64,000 nucleotides of DNA, taken from NCBI GenBank assembly GCA_027625915.1, contig JANTQA010000040.1, positions 496,001 to 560,000 of the forward strand, in the 5' to 3' direction. The notes under the pieces are model-generated. The model saw only the letters and a program-made list of their open reading frames with translations. It was not told the origin of the DNA and searched no databases. Source of the stretch: Anaeramoeba flamelloides (lineage: Eukaryota; Metamonada; Anaeramoebidae). The position numbers and the translations under genes were made by a program. Numbering within the stretch: the stretch's first letter is position 1; each line of letters starts with the position of its first letter. Positions 1 to 12,068 of this stretch are shown piece by piece.

Positions 1-91
1 AATGCAACGAGACACAGTGAAAGTAAAAAACGCTGGTTTCTGATCTTCTTGGGAAATTGGATAAAAAGTGAAAATTTTGACTTTATAGTGG

Positions 92-1077
92 TTACTCCCT
101 TAAGTCTTCATTTTTTTCCTTTTTTAAAAGACCACCATTCATAAACAGTATCCTATCCAAGATTAATTTTAGCATGGGGATAATTTGGCGAATTTTATCA
201 TGGTTCAAGAACATACTAATTTTTTGAATCGGTTTTAACAATTTGTAAGTTGCTGTTACATGGATTTGATGGTTTGGTGATTTACAATAAGTAAAAAAAT
301 GGTTAAAGCCACCAATTTTTTGAAACAATCTCTTATTTTGGGTAAAATAATTTTCTGAAATTTTCTTGAATGGAAAATTCTTGTTGGACTTCATATTCAG
401 TTCTTTTGATTTCAATCTTTCTAATTCCTTTCTCAACGAGGTGCCAAACAAACTTTGATGAAAATTTTCTTGTCTTGTTAAAATCCTCTTTTTTTCAAAA
501 TTATTTAGCTGCCAAAAATCAAAAGATTTTTCTTTTTCAATTTTTTCTTGTTTATTGCTCTTTATGAAATTTGAAATGGAAGCAAATTTTGGTTAATTGA
601 TGAGTAGTTCTTTTTTGTTTGTTTCTAATTGAGAGACACCTTCTTCTTTTATTGGCACATTTCCTCTAGCGCTTGTGGTGGCCGTTCTTCTCGTTGTAGT
701 TGTGATCGTTGGAATTGTGGTTGAATTGTTTTGATTAATTTTTTTTATTGTTGTTGAGGTGATCGTTGTTGAGGTTGGTAAGTATTTGGAATAAAAAATG
801 TACTTTACCAAAATTCTTAAGATTCTTGAAATGATATCTAATATTTCTGGACGTACTTCCTTTAGCTTGCGTGTAATTAATAATAATGTAAATTGGAAAT
901 ATTGGTTAATTCTATCCCCATATTTAAGATCAAAATCTACCCGAAATAATAAAAAAAGCACTCCTTCATAGCTTGCCTATTTTAAAAAATAATATGCATT
1001 GTCTAGTTCTAGTGTGTTTTCTAAGAAAGACTCAATATCCCGTTCTAATTCAGCTCGGTGCTTTGTTTGGTTTGATC
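92..1077 (-). CDS. Possible ARM-like helical protein, broken or multi-exon
   Basis: One minus-strand frame stays mostly open from about 1077 down to 92. It reads as protein-like helical sequence, for example LLITRKLKEVRPEILDIISR and, nearer the end, FQKIGGFNHFFTYCKSPNHQ followed by LNHDKIRQIIPMLKLILDRI. The GGF-and-hydrophobic pattern resembles armadillo/HEAT repeats. A Thr-rich linker lies in the middle. Two in-frame stops interrupt it, a TAG at 977-979 and a TAA at 593-595, with no ATG just after either. The TAG follows a T-rich stretch and could be the end of an intron (AAATAG before GCAAGC). The TAA is not easily explained and may mean decay. The frame ends at 92 near GGAGTAACC, a possible donor, so a 3' exon may lie outside the window. 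I do not recognise the family. A real multi-exon gene and a pseudogene are both possible. Confidence 0.35.
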
Positions 1078-3250
1078 CTAATTTATTCAATTCTTACGAA
1101 GAGTAAGTAATTTGCAAAGAGAAATAATGAGTAAAAAATTCAAAAAGAAAACAAATTCTTGCTTTTAAAAAAGATGAAAGAGGAAGTAAAAATTCGAAAA
1201 TAGAGATCGTTCTTACCATTTTTAATATTTTTTGAAGATTTCAAACTATTGTTTTTCAGAACGAAGGATAAACTTTGGTTAATTATAAATAAAAAAATGA
1301 AAAACGAAGAGAATCTTCAATTTAAGTTTATCAAATTCAAAATTGAGAATACTAGGTTGTTGTTCTCCTTGTACAATTTAACTTTCCCGACGAATTGGAT
1401 TTAAAAGATAAGTGTGATAATATTTCTGTTGATTCTATCCTCTGTCCTTTCTGAAATTTTTCTTTCGATTTGAATTCTTAGTTTTTCTCGAAAATTTAGT
1501 GAATAAAAAAAAGAAAAGAATAAGAAATAAGAGAGAAAAAATAGTTTCTATCACAAAGAAAACCCTAGTTGTCTCAAAAAAAAGGAAAAAAGGTAAATGA
1601 AGTGATAATATTTCCCCATTCTTATTCAAACAATTGTAAAGTTTTAAACATCAAATTCTGATTTAAATGTTGAAAATGAACATAAAGAAATTCAAACAAC
1701 GATCCCACAAGAACCAATGTGACTCAAATTTTATCAAGAACAAGACTTTCATGTAATTTTTGATTCAAACCAAAGAGAAATCATTTTTTTTCGTTTTTAT
1801 TTTTATTGTTGTCTTTTAATTTTTAGCTTAGCTCAATCAATTCAGTCAAAACTAAATTAAGAAATCTTTACAAGCTATATCTAACCGATTTTAAAATGTA
1901 AGCCAGTTTCCTTTCTTTTTGTTATTTGAATACTTTCACACCCAAAATAAATTAATCTCTTTTCAACAATCTCGATTTACAGAAAAGTTTTATTTCAGAA
2001 TTATTTCATTACTCAACCCCATTCAGTCTGAGATTTAACCTTATAATTGTTGGTAAATTTATTTCTAAAGAAATTGCTATCTAGTTTCCTTCTATCAGTG
2101 CTGTGTTGCTAACTACCTTTAAATTTCGAACCAGTCTTAATTTTTTTGTTTCAAACAGATCTTTTGTTTTTTTTTGTTCAGTTTTAAAGAAAATCAAAAG
2201 CAATGTAAAGACACTCCAAAAAAATGAACAAAAACAGATTTCAAAGGTATCGATCAACAGTTAACAAACTTCACTCAATCTATTTTCATGACTTTATTTA
2301 AAAACTATTTTGTTTAAGATTTTTTAACACAACTTTTTTTCTTTTTTTGATTTTGAAAAAAACGAGCACTAACAAAACCCAACCTAAAAAAATAAAATTC
2401 TTTTTTGATCAAAAAAAAAGAAACTTTGATCGTAACAAAACGGGTTTTAAAGTCCTTTGAAAGATTAAAGCCACTTCAAAAAAAGTGTAAACAAAAAAGT
2501 TTTGAAAATTATTTTTAAAAATTGTCAGCAAGCATCAATAGATCTATTTTGAGACTTTGGCTCAAAACTCTTTTGTTCACATTATTTTATAATGACTTTC
2601 TTTTGTTTTGGGTGTCAAATTCTTTTTTAAAGAAAACTAACAAAAAACACTCAATGGTATTTTTTGGGTTCTGTTTTATCTTTTGTTTCTTCTTCTTTGA
2701 TTTATAATTCACTTGTTTTATTATTTTGAATATCATTTCATGTATCTTGTACTTTTATTTTATAAACCTGTACCCAGATACCATTTTTCTTTGAGATAGC
2801 ACGTGGATTTACACACAAATCATTAAATTCTTTTTAGAATTTATTTTGAAATTAAGGGAAATTAGTGCTAATTGAGGATAACCTTTGTTCTTAAGAATGC
2901 AAACTAAGATGAAAATACATTTCAAGATAGATATTAATTCAAAAGAAACAAATATCCTAATTTTTAGAATATTAATCATCTATAAATTTCTTTTTTTGTG
3001 AATTACCATTTGTTGAAAAATAAATTGAACAAATTTTTCATTCAGCTTTCCAAAAAAATGTTTAAAAAGATATTGGGAGAAAACCAACTCTTTAATTGAT
3101 TAAATCGGTAAATTGTATAATTTTCCCCTTTAGGGTCGGGAATTTTCATTATTTATTTTAATTAACTGTCAAATCAAAAACCCTTAAATTTCAAAAACTC
3201 CTAAATTTCCTTTTTTTAGATCAATTGGAAATATTAGCAAAAACTCGAAA

Positions 3251-3343
3251 ATATATTTCCCATTTTATAGAGTAATATCACAATTCGAATAGTTCATAGC
3301 TATTGGATAATCGATATATTACTCTGTAAAATGGGGATATAAA
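3251..3343. repeat. Small foldback (inverted repeat) with CCCATTTTA arms
   Basis: The left arm (3251-3278) contains CCCATTTTATAGAGTAATAT. The right arm (about 3315-3343) is its near-perfect reverse complement, reading ATATTACTCTGTAAAATGGG. The arms are about 28 bases with a few mismatches, around a roughly 36-base loop. It could be a tiny MITE or a transcribed hairpin. It directly abuts the family A copy at 3353. Confidence 0.6.
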
Positions 3344-3352
3344 TTATTTTCC

Positions 3353-4482
3353 AGCCAAAAGAGCATAGTTGTAATGGACGAATTACTTGTGTTTAAAGAT
3401 TTTTGAATGGATATTAAAAGAAAAAAATTTATTTTGGAAAATTTCAAAATTGAAATCATTTTTTCTAATTTTTGATTTTTTAGCTTTTTTTTCTAATTTT
3501 CAATTGAATATATGTCCCTACGGCCCAAAAAACACTAAAAATTGAAAACTGATCAAATACCTTCCATTAAAAAAATTAAAAAAACTAAATGAAAAAATAA
3601 AAATAAATAAAGTTTCCATTTAACTTTTTCTTGAAAACATTTTTTGCCAAAATCATTGAATTCAAAGTTGGAATTATGTATATTTTTAGGTACAATATCT
3701 TGTTTTAACTCATTTACTAAAACAAATTCTAAATTATGGGAATTTTCTTTTCACAAAAGGGTCTAATTTGGTCTTCAAATGTTTTTTTTATTTTTCAATG
3801 GTAAAATTAAAAAAAAAGTTCAACTAAAAAGATAAACTCTCTGGAAAATAACCTAATTTAATATATTAACTTATTCTTTGATTTCAAAATTTTCTCAACC
3901 CCAATTTTTCAAAAAAAATAAAAAAGTGAATAGAAATTTCAAAAAATATATTCGATATTCAAAAGTTGAGAGTGTTTTTATTCTAAAAAAAATTTATCCC
4001 AGTGTTTAATTGAATGAAGTTATAAGCTAGATTTCGAAAAATATTAATCAGAAAAAAAATAGTGCTGAATTTTATTAAGGACATATAATTCAGTTGCAAT
4101 TTTTTTTTTTATTTGCAAGATCTATAACCACCATGTAAAAATGTGTTGATTCTAATGTTATTGATAGAGTGAAAATAATTTTAGAAAAATCATATTGATT
4201 TTTATTCGAATTTTTTTGGATCTTTAATTGAAGATCAAAATGAAAACTGTTGTTTTTCTCAATTGGATTAACTTTAGAATTTGAGTTTTTCAACTTTTAA
4301 GAAAATCTCTTGATTTTTTAATTATATTTACTTCATAAAGATATCATCTATTCTCTGAAATATATATATATATATATATTATTCTACTTATTTCGATTTT
4401 TATTCTTCAAAGGTCAACAATACAAAATAATTCATATTTGTGAATTTTTTTTTTGTTTCTCTTTGACAGAAACAAAGTTTAG
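3353..4482 (-). mobile_element. MITE family A, reverse-orientation copy carrying an insertion
   Basis: Its start (CAGCCAAAAGAGC, then AGTTGTAATGG, TGTGTTTAAAG and ATTTATTTTGGAAAAT) matches the reverse complement of the right end of the copy at 8451-9154. Its end (CTCTTTGACAGAAACAAAGT) matches the reverse complement of the left end. It is about 1130 bp rather than about 705 because another element sits inside it at about 3509-4087. Sequence similar to family A resumes at TTCAGTTGCAATT. It is more diverged than the copies at 8.5 and 61 kb. Confidence 0.65.
3509..4087. mobile_element. Element nested inside a family A MITE
   Basis: About 579 bp interrupts the family A copy. It starts TATATGTCCCTACGG and ends TTAAGGACATATA, so the outer 9 bases are exact inverted repeats. 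Inverted similarity continues further in (CACTAAAAATTG against CACTATTTTTTT, then CTGATCAA against CTGATTAA). No reading frame of note. Read as a second non-autonomous DNA element with TA-type flanks. No other full copy was found here. Confidence 0.5.
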
Positions 4483-5294
4483 TTTCAAATTTTTACTAAT
4501 ATTTTCAATTGATCCAAAAAAATTGAAATTTCAGGTGTTTTTTATTTGACAGTTATTAAAATTTTACAAGAAAAAATAATTGAAAATTTGAAAATTATTT
4601 TTTCGAACTTGTTGAAAGGGTGGCTGTTATGTTCAAGAAAAACCCAACACTAAACACTTGATAAAAGTTTAACAGATATAATATTAATACATTTTTCAAA
4701 TCAACTTTGATTTTTATTATTAAAATTTTTAATTTAATTTTTTTTTTGAGAAATTAAGATTTTTAATTTATTGTTGGTATATCAATGATATCCTAACATT
4801 TCAAACAATTTCCATACAGTATGTTGATAATTTATTCAAAATATCTTTAAAAAAAAAAATGTTAAAAGAAAAAATTATCAAACATTATTGAAATTTTTTA
4901 AATATAGCAGAAATTTAGATTTTTTTCAAAAACATTTATACCTATAAAACAACTTTTTCACCCATCAAAGAAATTTGTATATTTTTATCTATAATTGAAA
5001 ATAAACGGCAATTATAAGCAACCCAGATAAAAATAGGATACTTTTTGAAAAAATAAAGACCGTTTTTGCATTATTACTTATGTGTACACTTTTGTATAAA
5101 CATTAAACAAGATAATTTATTATCCTTTCTCAAAAGATAAAGCAATTATTGAATGATTAACATTATTTTTTTTCTTTTTTGAATTACCATTTTTTTGTAT
5201 AAATTAAAATCTAAAAAAAAAGAAGGAAACAAACAATAAAAAGATAGAAATAGGGAAACAAAAAGAAATAAATAATAAAACCTAAAATTTATCA

Positions 5295-8240
5295 ATGTTT
5301 AAAAAAACACGTCAACTTGTCTTTGGCGTTTCTTTAACAATCCACAAATTAGATCAATTACCGTTAAGAAATGCCAAAGTATATCTTGCATTAAAAATGA
5401 AAGGGCACAAATTTCCACCTACAAAGACTAGAGATGTTATTAATAATGAAGTTGCATGGGATGAAACATATGAAGAATTTGATACCAAGTTTAAGAAATC
5501 TGTAAAGACAAACATTCTACTTCCAAAAATCATGACCTTTACTCTTTATAAAGATTCACAAACCTCAACACGCTCCAAATCTATTGGGTTAATTAAGGCT
5601 GATCTCTCAGAATTGGCAGGATCAAAGGTATCCGAGCCTGTATATTTACTTCAAAATTCTCAATTTAATTCATATCTTAAAGTAACAGTTAAAATGATTA
5701 GAAAAAGTGGTGATCCCATCTTTAAAGTTAGATCGTCCAGTATTTCAAGAATTTCACAATACACAAAAAAATTTCAAGCTAATCAGACCTATAATGATGA
5801 TCTTGGAGTGGTAATGATCAACAATCAAACAAACGATTCTTTGCCGGAAAAAAAAAATCAAAACAACAAAGAAAGTAACATTATAATGAATGATTCAATT
5901 GAAATAATTACAAAAAGAAATGGGATCAATCTTAATGAAGATTTTTCAAGTGTATTAAGGGTTTGTTTCATTTTATTTTTCATTTTTTTTTATTAATTTT
6001 TTATTTATTAGTTTTTTTATTTCTATTTTGTAAAAAAAATACCAGAGTATACAAGAATAATGTGTTTTTTTTTCATTTTCTCGATATTACTAAACTATAT
6101 CCAAATTGAAAAGTCGATTGAATTATACTTACCATCCAAATCTATTTTAGTGCCTTTCTTATTTTCAAAAAAAAAAAAAAATTGATTACATTTAATCATG
6201 TTCCAAAATTAAATTCGATTATATCCTTTCACTTTGAATTAAATATCAAACACACAAGATATCTTCAACTATAAAAAAAAAAAAAAACATTTTAAGGTAT
6301 CAGAACTCTATGAAAACAACAGGGTAAAAATTTAAAATATTCTATTGGTGGTATTATCTACTTACAAATTTTGAAGATGCCAAGTGCCAAAAAATTCTGA
6401 TCGACTAAGAAACCCAAAATTGAAAATTTTTTCAATGAAATCAAATTTTTTTTTCCATTTTTTCTGAAGTGGAAAACCTTTAATTCATTTGATTTCTTAC
6501 ATTATAAAAAGTTTTTTATTTGTTTATTTTCATTTTAATCATTATTACCCAATATTAAAGTCCTTCTTGCCAGGAATATTAATAATAAAGAGGTTTTTTT
6601 CTTTTTTGAGATAATTCTTTTGGTTAACCAAAAAATTGATTTATTCAACAAATTGAAAAATAATGGTATTTTTTTGAGAAAGATAGTTATAACCGTTAAC
6701 GTTTTGAAGACATTTACAAATTTTACTACGAAATTGGGTTTTTTTCTAAGATGATATTTGATTTTTCAAAATAAAATTTTCTTGAAGATATTTGGGAATT
6801 TTGTAATTTTATCTTCAAAATTCAAAATCAATTGTTTTTATTCAAAAAATAATTTGAATTGATATAATGATTCTTGTGAATAAGGCCAAACAATTTCTTA
6901 AAAAATTTTTCAAAAAATTATTTTGCAATTTTTTTTTTCTTTTGAAAACCAGAAAATAACTGTTTCAAACTTTAAAGAATAAAAAAAATTTGCTTAATAG
7001 ATCTAAATTTCCTTGATAAACTTTTGTTAAGCTTCTATCAAATTTTCATTTATTTAATCACCCATACCTCAATTAGTTTTATTGGCTGGGATTTGGTTGA
7101 AAGATTAATGATTAAAATAATAACAAAATAAAAAATTTTCTTTCAAAATCAAGGTTTTCCAATATATAACGAAAAATAGTGTTTCCCCATTTTCAAGAAT
7201 AGTCTTAATTGACAATAAAAATAATAGGTTACTTATTTTTCATTTTTTATTGGAAAGCATGTGAATTTTGAATTTCAAAAAATAGACTCAAATTAATAAA
7301 TTGTTTAGATGGGGTTAACTCATCCATTTCAAAAGCCAAAACACAAATTACAAAAAAAAAATTTTCAAGATCTTGACAGGATTTCATTTAATTTTTAAAA
7401 AATACTATTCCCTTAATCTGTTGAAAAATATTTTTCCATAAATATATATATATATATATATTATTTTAATTTTAATAATTATCTCTTCACCTTGATTCTG
7501 TTTGGATTATTAACAAACGTTATTTTTTAAATTTCTAAACTGAAATAATTAAAAATTCCCTGTAAGGAAAAAAAATTGTCGAATCAATTTTAATTATAAA
7601 ACGGTAGTAAAGGTTATTGATTTTCAAATTTTTTTTACTGTCTTTTTTTTTTGTTCATTTTAAGAAAAAAAACAAAGTCCAAAAATTGAATTGATTATTA
7701 GAATTAAAATAGAATTCAAAAATTGAAAGAAAAAAATTTAAGCATTTCGATTTTTAAAAATTTGATATTGAATTGTAAATATTCGTATAAGTGACTTTTT
7801 TTTTCGATTTTTTGTTGCAATGTTTTTTCTATTCATGTGGAATTGGCTTTAAAGGTTCAGAAACTAGGATTGATTCAGTTTGAGTAAATTCAATTTCAGA
7901 TATCTTTAATGATCAGAGAAAAATAAGTAGAATATTCTTTGAAGAATTTTCGTTTTCACTTCAATTCTTTTACAATTAAGAATGATTTGACAATTTTTTT
8001 ATTGAATTGTTAAAAAAAAACAGAAATTGTTGAGAACGAAATATTAAATAATTTTATCTTTCTTGAAGGTGTATTATTTATTTTAAATAATTTGTAATTT
8101 TTCTTTTTATTTATTTTTTTTTTCTTATTTTTTAAAAATAATAGTTCCGTTCAGGTATCATGGAATCACGAATAGAAAATAAACCAGATGAATTAGTGGA
8201 TGAAATTTTAAAAGAAGTTATGAATAATAAAGTTAATTAA
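5295..8240 (+). CDS. NT-C2 (EEIG1/EHBP1-type N-terminal C2) domain protein, 2 exons
   Basis: Exon 1 is 5295-5960 and exon 2 is 8145-8240, separated by a 2184-nt intron. The donor is AGG|GTTTGT and the acceptor is AATAATAG|TTC. Both are phase 0, so SSVLR joins FRSGIMESR and the protein is about 253 aa. Residues 3-140 form an NT-C2 domain: FGVSLTIHKLDQLPLRNAKV, then LALKMKGHKF, then NEVAWDETYEEFDTKF, then a FTLYKDSQ strand and SIGLIKADLSELAG, all typical of the fold that binds membranes or small GTPases in EEIG1/FAM102, EHBP1 and plant PMI-like proteins. The rest is Ser/Asn-rich with no second domain seen. The usual long coiled-coil tails are absent. Reading through the donor gives only a short hydrophobic tail and a stop, which supports the intron. 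The partner is unknown. Confidence 0.8.
6296..6440 (+). repeat. Dispersed repeat D, copy 1
   Basis: Lies within the NT-C2 intron. It shares an ordered set of short matches with 9367-9500: ATCAG, then ATGAAAACA, AATTTAAAATATT or AATTTTAAAATATT, GGTGGTATT or AGTGGTATT, and GATGC followed by AAG and TGATC. The copies are well diverged. I could not define ends or terminal repeats. Confidence 0.4.
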
Positions 8241-8450
8241 TCTAAACATACTCATTATCTTTAAGTTGGCTATTTTAGTAATGATTTCACGATTTATTAT
8301 GAAATCAATATTTGAAATTTTCTTCTTTATGGTTTTAATATAAAAAGATAATTCTTTATGATAAAAAATACTTTAATTTATTTATTTTTTTTTTCACAAT
8401 ACTTATCCAAGAAAATAAATTATTATTGTTTTTTATTGTTTTTTTATTCT

Positions 8451-9154
8451 AAACTCTGTTTCAGTCAAAGGGGCCCAACGTTTTTTTCAAATATCAATTA
8501 TTTTATATAATTGAACTTTGAAGAACAAATAAGAAATAAACAGAATAATACACATCAAAGAATTGTTTATATATGTCTGAAAGAAAACTAATTAATCAAT
8601 AATTTTTTTTAAAAATTGAAAAACTCAAATTCTTAGGGCCCTATTGAGAAAAACAACGATTTTCGTTTTGAACTTCTAGCGGTATTTGAATAATAAATAT
8701 GAAACATTTTTCACTTCATTTTTCATACTTTTCTTTTAGAAATCAAGCCCCCAAACACAGTTTGTTGGTATTTGTGGTCTCTATATTGAAAAAGGAAATG
8801 AAAATGAAGTGAAATTTTTTCACATTTATTAAACAAATATCAAGATCAAAGATCGAATAGAAATCCAATAGAAATCAATATGGTTTCTCAACAATCTTTA
8901 CATGGTTTCAATGACCTTAGAATAACACGTTTTTACCATGTGACTATTGATCTTGCAATAAAAAAATTTTTTGCAACTGAATGAGGTTTTAAAAGAAAAT
9001 CAAAAAAAAAAAACAAAAATGTGTAGAAATTTGAAAAAATGATTTCAATTATGAAAATTTCCAAAATAAAATTTTTCTTCTAATATCTATGCAAACCCTT
9101 TAAACACATGTATTATACCATTACAACTGGGCCCCTTTGACTGAAAAATAGTTT
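8451..9154 (+). mobile_element. MITE family A, intact-looking copy (704 bp)
   Basis: Starts AAACTCTGTTTCAGTCAAAG and ends with the inverted counterpart (TTTGACTGAAAAATAGTTT). The terminal repeats share CAGTCAAAGGGGCCCA exactly. The interior closely matches the copies at 60285-60990 and 61011-61715 along its whole length. No transposase frame. T/A-rich flanks and CAGT-type ends fit a Tc1/mariner or pogo-type origin, which is inference. Confidence 0.8.
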
Positions 9155-9366
9155 ATATTTCCTTTTTTTTTATTTTTCTTGATTGTTTTTTTGAAATTTT
9201 TTATTTTTTAAAAAATTTAAAACAAAAGTTTTACTAATTAATATCTTGTCAAGTTTTTTTTTTATTTCTAAAATATGAAAATATACATCAATTAGTTTTT
9301 TTTTTCTTTTTGATAACAAGATTTTTGGCAAATATTATTAGAATTTTTTGAAATTTTTTTTTTTAT

Positions 9367-9500
9367 GGGATCAGTCTTTCATGAAAACAGTAAAGAATTT
9401 TAAAATATTTTTTTAGTGGTATTTTTTCTTTCTAATTTTGTAGATGCAAAGCTCAAAAGATTATGATCCTTGAATAAACTAACCAATGAATTTTTTTTTT
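9367..9500 (+). repeat. Dispersed repeat D, copy 2
   Basis: Diverged counterpart of 6296-6440, starting GGGATCAGTCTTTCATGAAA and continuing through AGTGGTATT and GATGCAAAG to TATGATCC. It lies about 200 bases beyond the family A MITE. Confidence 0.4.
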
Positions 9501-10542
9501 ATTATCTCTGATTTTTTTCAATTGTTTGCTTTTCCAAATTCACTTTTTGAGGTTGTTTCGGATACTCTCCTTTTTGTTTTTTTTTTTTTTTAAATGTCGC
9601 GAGGGGGCACAGAAGGGAAAAAATATTTATAAACATTAAAAAAGTTGTTTGAATAAGGTATAAAACAAAATGAATTCAATGGGGGTTAACAGAAGTAAAA
9701 TAAAACAAATAGAAGTAACAAAAACTGGCTGGGCACAACTGTTGTAAACTAACTGGAAATAAAACAACTTGGACTTATAATCTGTTAGGTGGGAAATTTG
9801 AGTTATGTATATTGTGAAGGGTTAGTATTTGGTAATGATATTTTGCTTATAAAAAATGTTTGATTTATTAAAATAATTTAAATCTTTGCTTTTTTTTGAC
9901 CGGTTAACTTGAAGAAATCTTTTTTGCAACATCGGTTTAGCTAGATTAAAAAAAAAAAAAAAAATTCTTTCAAGAATCATTCTATAATAGAATTTAAAAT
10001 GGTGTACTCGTATATATATAAATTGTAAGTTTCACTAGATATGGAAAAGATTTTAAACAATATTTTTATTATTGTGTCAATATTATTATGACTCTCTTTT
10101 ATTAAATGGTTATAAAAATCTTAGTATAAATACGATTGAAACATAAATTATTACATTTTTAAGCCATAACAACAATTATAAATTATATTTTGGAATTTGT
10201 TTTTAAAAATTCATTTTTCAAATTTAAAAATAAAAACTCATTTTAATACTAATTTTAATATTTAATAATTGATCTTTATCGCTTCTAAAAATTAACTATT
10301 TTTTCAATTTTTTAATCTCCAAAGATATATTCAATAATTTAACATAAAAACTTAAAAGATTGATACTCTTGTTTTATTTCTATAAAGTTATTTGTGTTGC
10401 CAGTGTATTCCCTAGAGAAAAAGAAATCATTCGTCAGGTGATCCCAAGGTTCTGATTTAATGTGATAAACAAGTGTATCTATTTTTTTTTAGAAACTGTT
10501 ATATGATTTTGAGACAAATTTTAAAAAGGTATTGTTCAAATT

Positions 10543-10578
<36 letters not shown>

Positions 10579-11868
10579 ATAATTTAACGTTTACATTTGT
10601 CTCAATTTTCAGATTTTTTTATTCTACAATACTTTGTGCTGTTTACTAATAAAAGTTTCATTTTTATTTATGAGAATAACTTTCCACACTTTTTGACATG
10701 GGTTTTTGAGAGACATTTAGAATCACCTATTATTGATAAATTTTGTATTTAGTTGTAATATACTACAATGTTAGTCTTCTTGGTGGTGGATGATAGTAGC
10801 GAAAAGGTGATTTAAAATTATTTTTTAGCTTTGATAAATTTCAGAAGAGGTTTTGGAAAATGATAAAAAATCAATATCAATATCAGAATTCCATTCATAT
10901 AAAAACTCACGGTATCTTTTGAGAGTCTGTTGACTTCGCCAAAATTAATAATAATATCTATGTCATTAAAAAATATACAAATTAAAAAATAATTATCAAG
11001 GTGAGTAAATTTATGATTCATTTTTTGACAAGATAAGTAGTTGAATTATTTGGTGCGGGTTTCTTTTGCTTTTGTTAGTAATTTGAATTTATTTGATTTC
11101 ATATTGTTTTTTAATATATTTCACCTTTGTTAATTTAAATGTAATTATATTGACACTAATCCACTTGATATTTTAGGTCTTTGAGTTTAACATAAAATAA
11201 TAATAAAAAAAAAATAAAAATAGTTATATGTTATCCAAAAGTTATTTTCCCGAATTCCTAACGTGGACTGTAGTTCTTTTTGATTAAAAATGTTAATAAA
11301 GTATTTCCAAAAAGTTTAACATTTTTTTTTTTATATTTAAAATAATGGTTTCTTTGGAAGTATCCCCATATCAAATAAATTCGTAATATACAATCATGGT
11401 GGGGTATTACTATCAATTTAGCCCGTTTTTATTATTTGTATTTCAAAATATGATAATTAAAATATTTCCAAAAAAAAAAAAGAAAAATAAAAACACCTTT
11501 TTGTAGGAAAATGGGGTGTGAAACATTTCAATAAAAATTCGGTAATATAATAAGGATATCAACTTTTTCTTTAATTTTTAATATATAATTATAAGTTTTT
11601 TCTTCTTTAGGAAATTTACAGTGTTATCAAAAATTTTCCATTTGAAGGGATTTTTAGAATCTCAAAAATTAAAAAAATTGAAACATAATATTCAAATAGT
11701 TCCCTTGTAATCGGTTTATATCACTATTCCATACTTTAATAATATATATTTTAAGAATAATTATTTTTTAAAAATATCGAAAATTGATATATTTGATTTG
11801 ATAGAAACAAAAAAATTATTTTATAACTGGTAACAAAACTATATTAAAAAAAAAAAAAAAAAAAGGAT

Positions 11869-12068
11869 TAAGGTCAGTTCCACTTTTAAGGTACAAACTT
11901 TCAACGAAATTTAAGGCACAATAAAAATCTCAAATTAATGACCAAAATTCAGATTCTAGTAAAATAAATTAAAAAAATAAAAAATTACTAATGTTGTACC
12001 TTAATTTGAATTTTTTTGTGCCTTAAATTTGTTTGTTTGTTTGTGCCTTAAAAGTGGAACTGGCGGTA
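11869..12068. mobile_element. MITE family B, copy 1 (about 200 bp)
   Basis: Nearly palindromic element. The left end reads CAGTTCCACTTTTAAGG, then ACTTTCAACGAAATTTAAGG. The right end reads GTGCCTTAAAAGTGGAACTG followed by GCGGTA, the inverted form. It has the same layout as copies at 30095-30291 and 34403-34608. No coding capacity. The ends, with TA outermost, fit a Tc1/mariner-derived MITE. Confidence 0.75.

Larger units (their letters stand above)
1078..5294. other. Gene-free AT-rich spacer with repeats
   Basis: No convincing coding sequence. It holds a foldback at 3251-3343, a family A MITE copy at 3353-4482 with a second element nested in it, and an AT dinucleotide run near 4362-4380. 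The last 80 bases before the NT-C2 start codon are purine-rich and are probably its 5' leader. Confidence 0.6.

Noticed and set aside
10827-11021. Possible exon on either strand (minus reading ends FLSFSKTSSEIYQS; plus has an acceptor and a GTGAGT donor)
   Set aside because: The two strands conflict, the plus frame is stopped, and no partner exon was found for the minus frame.
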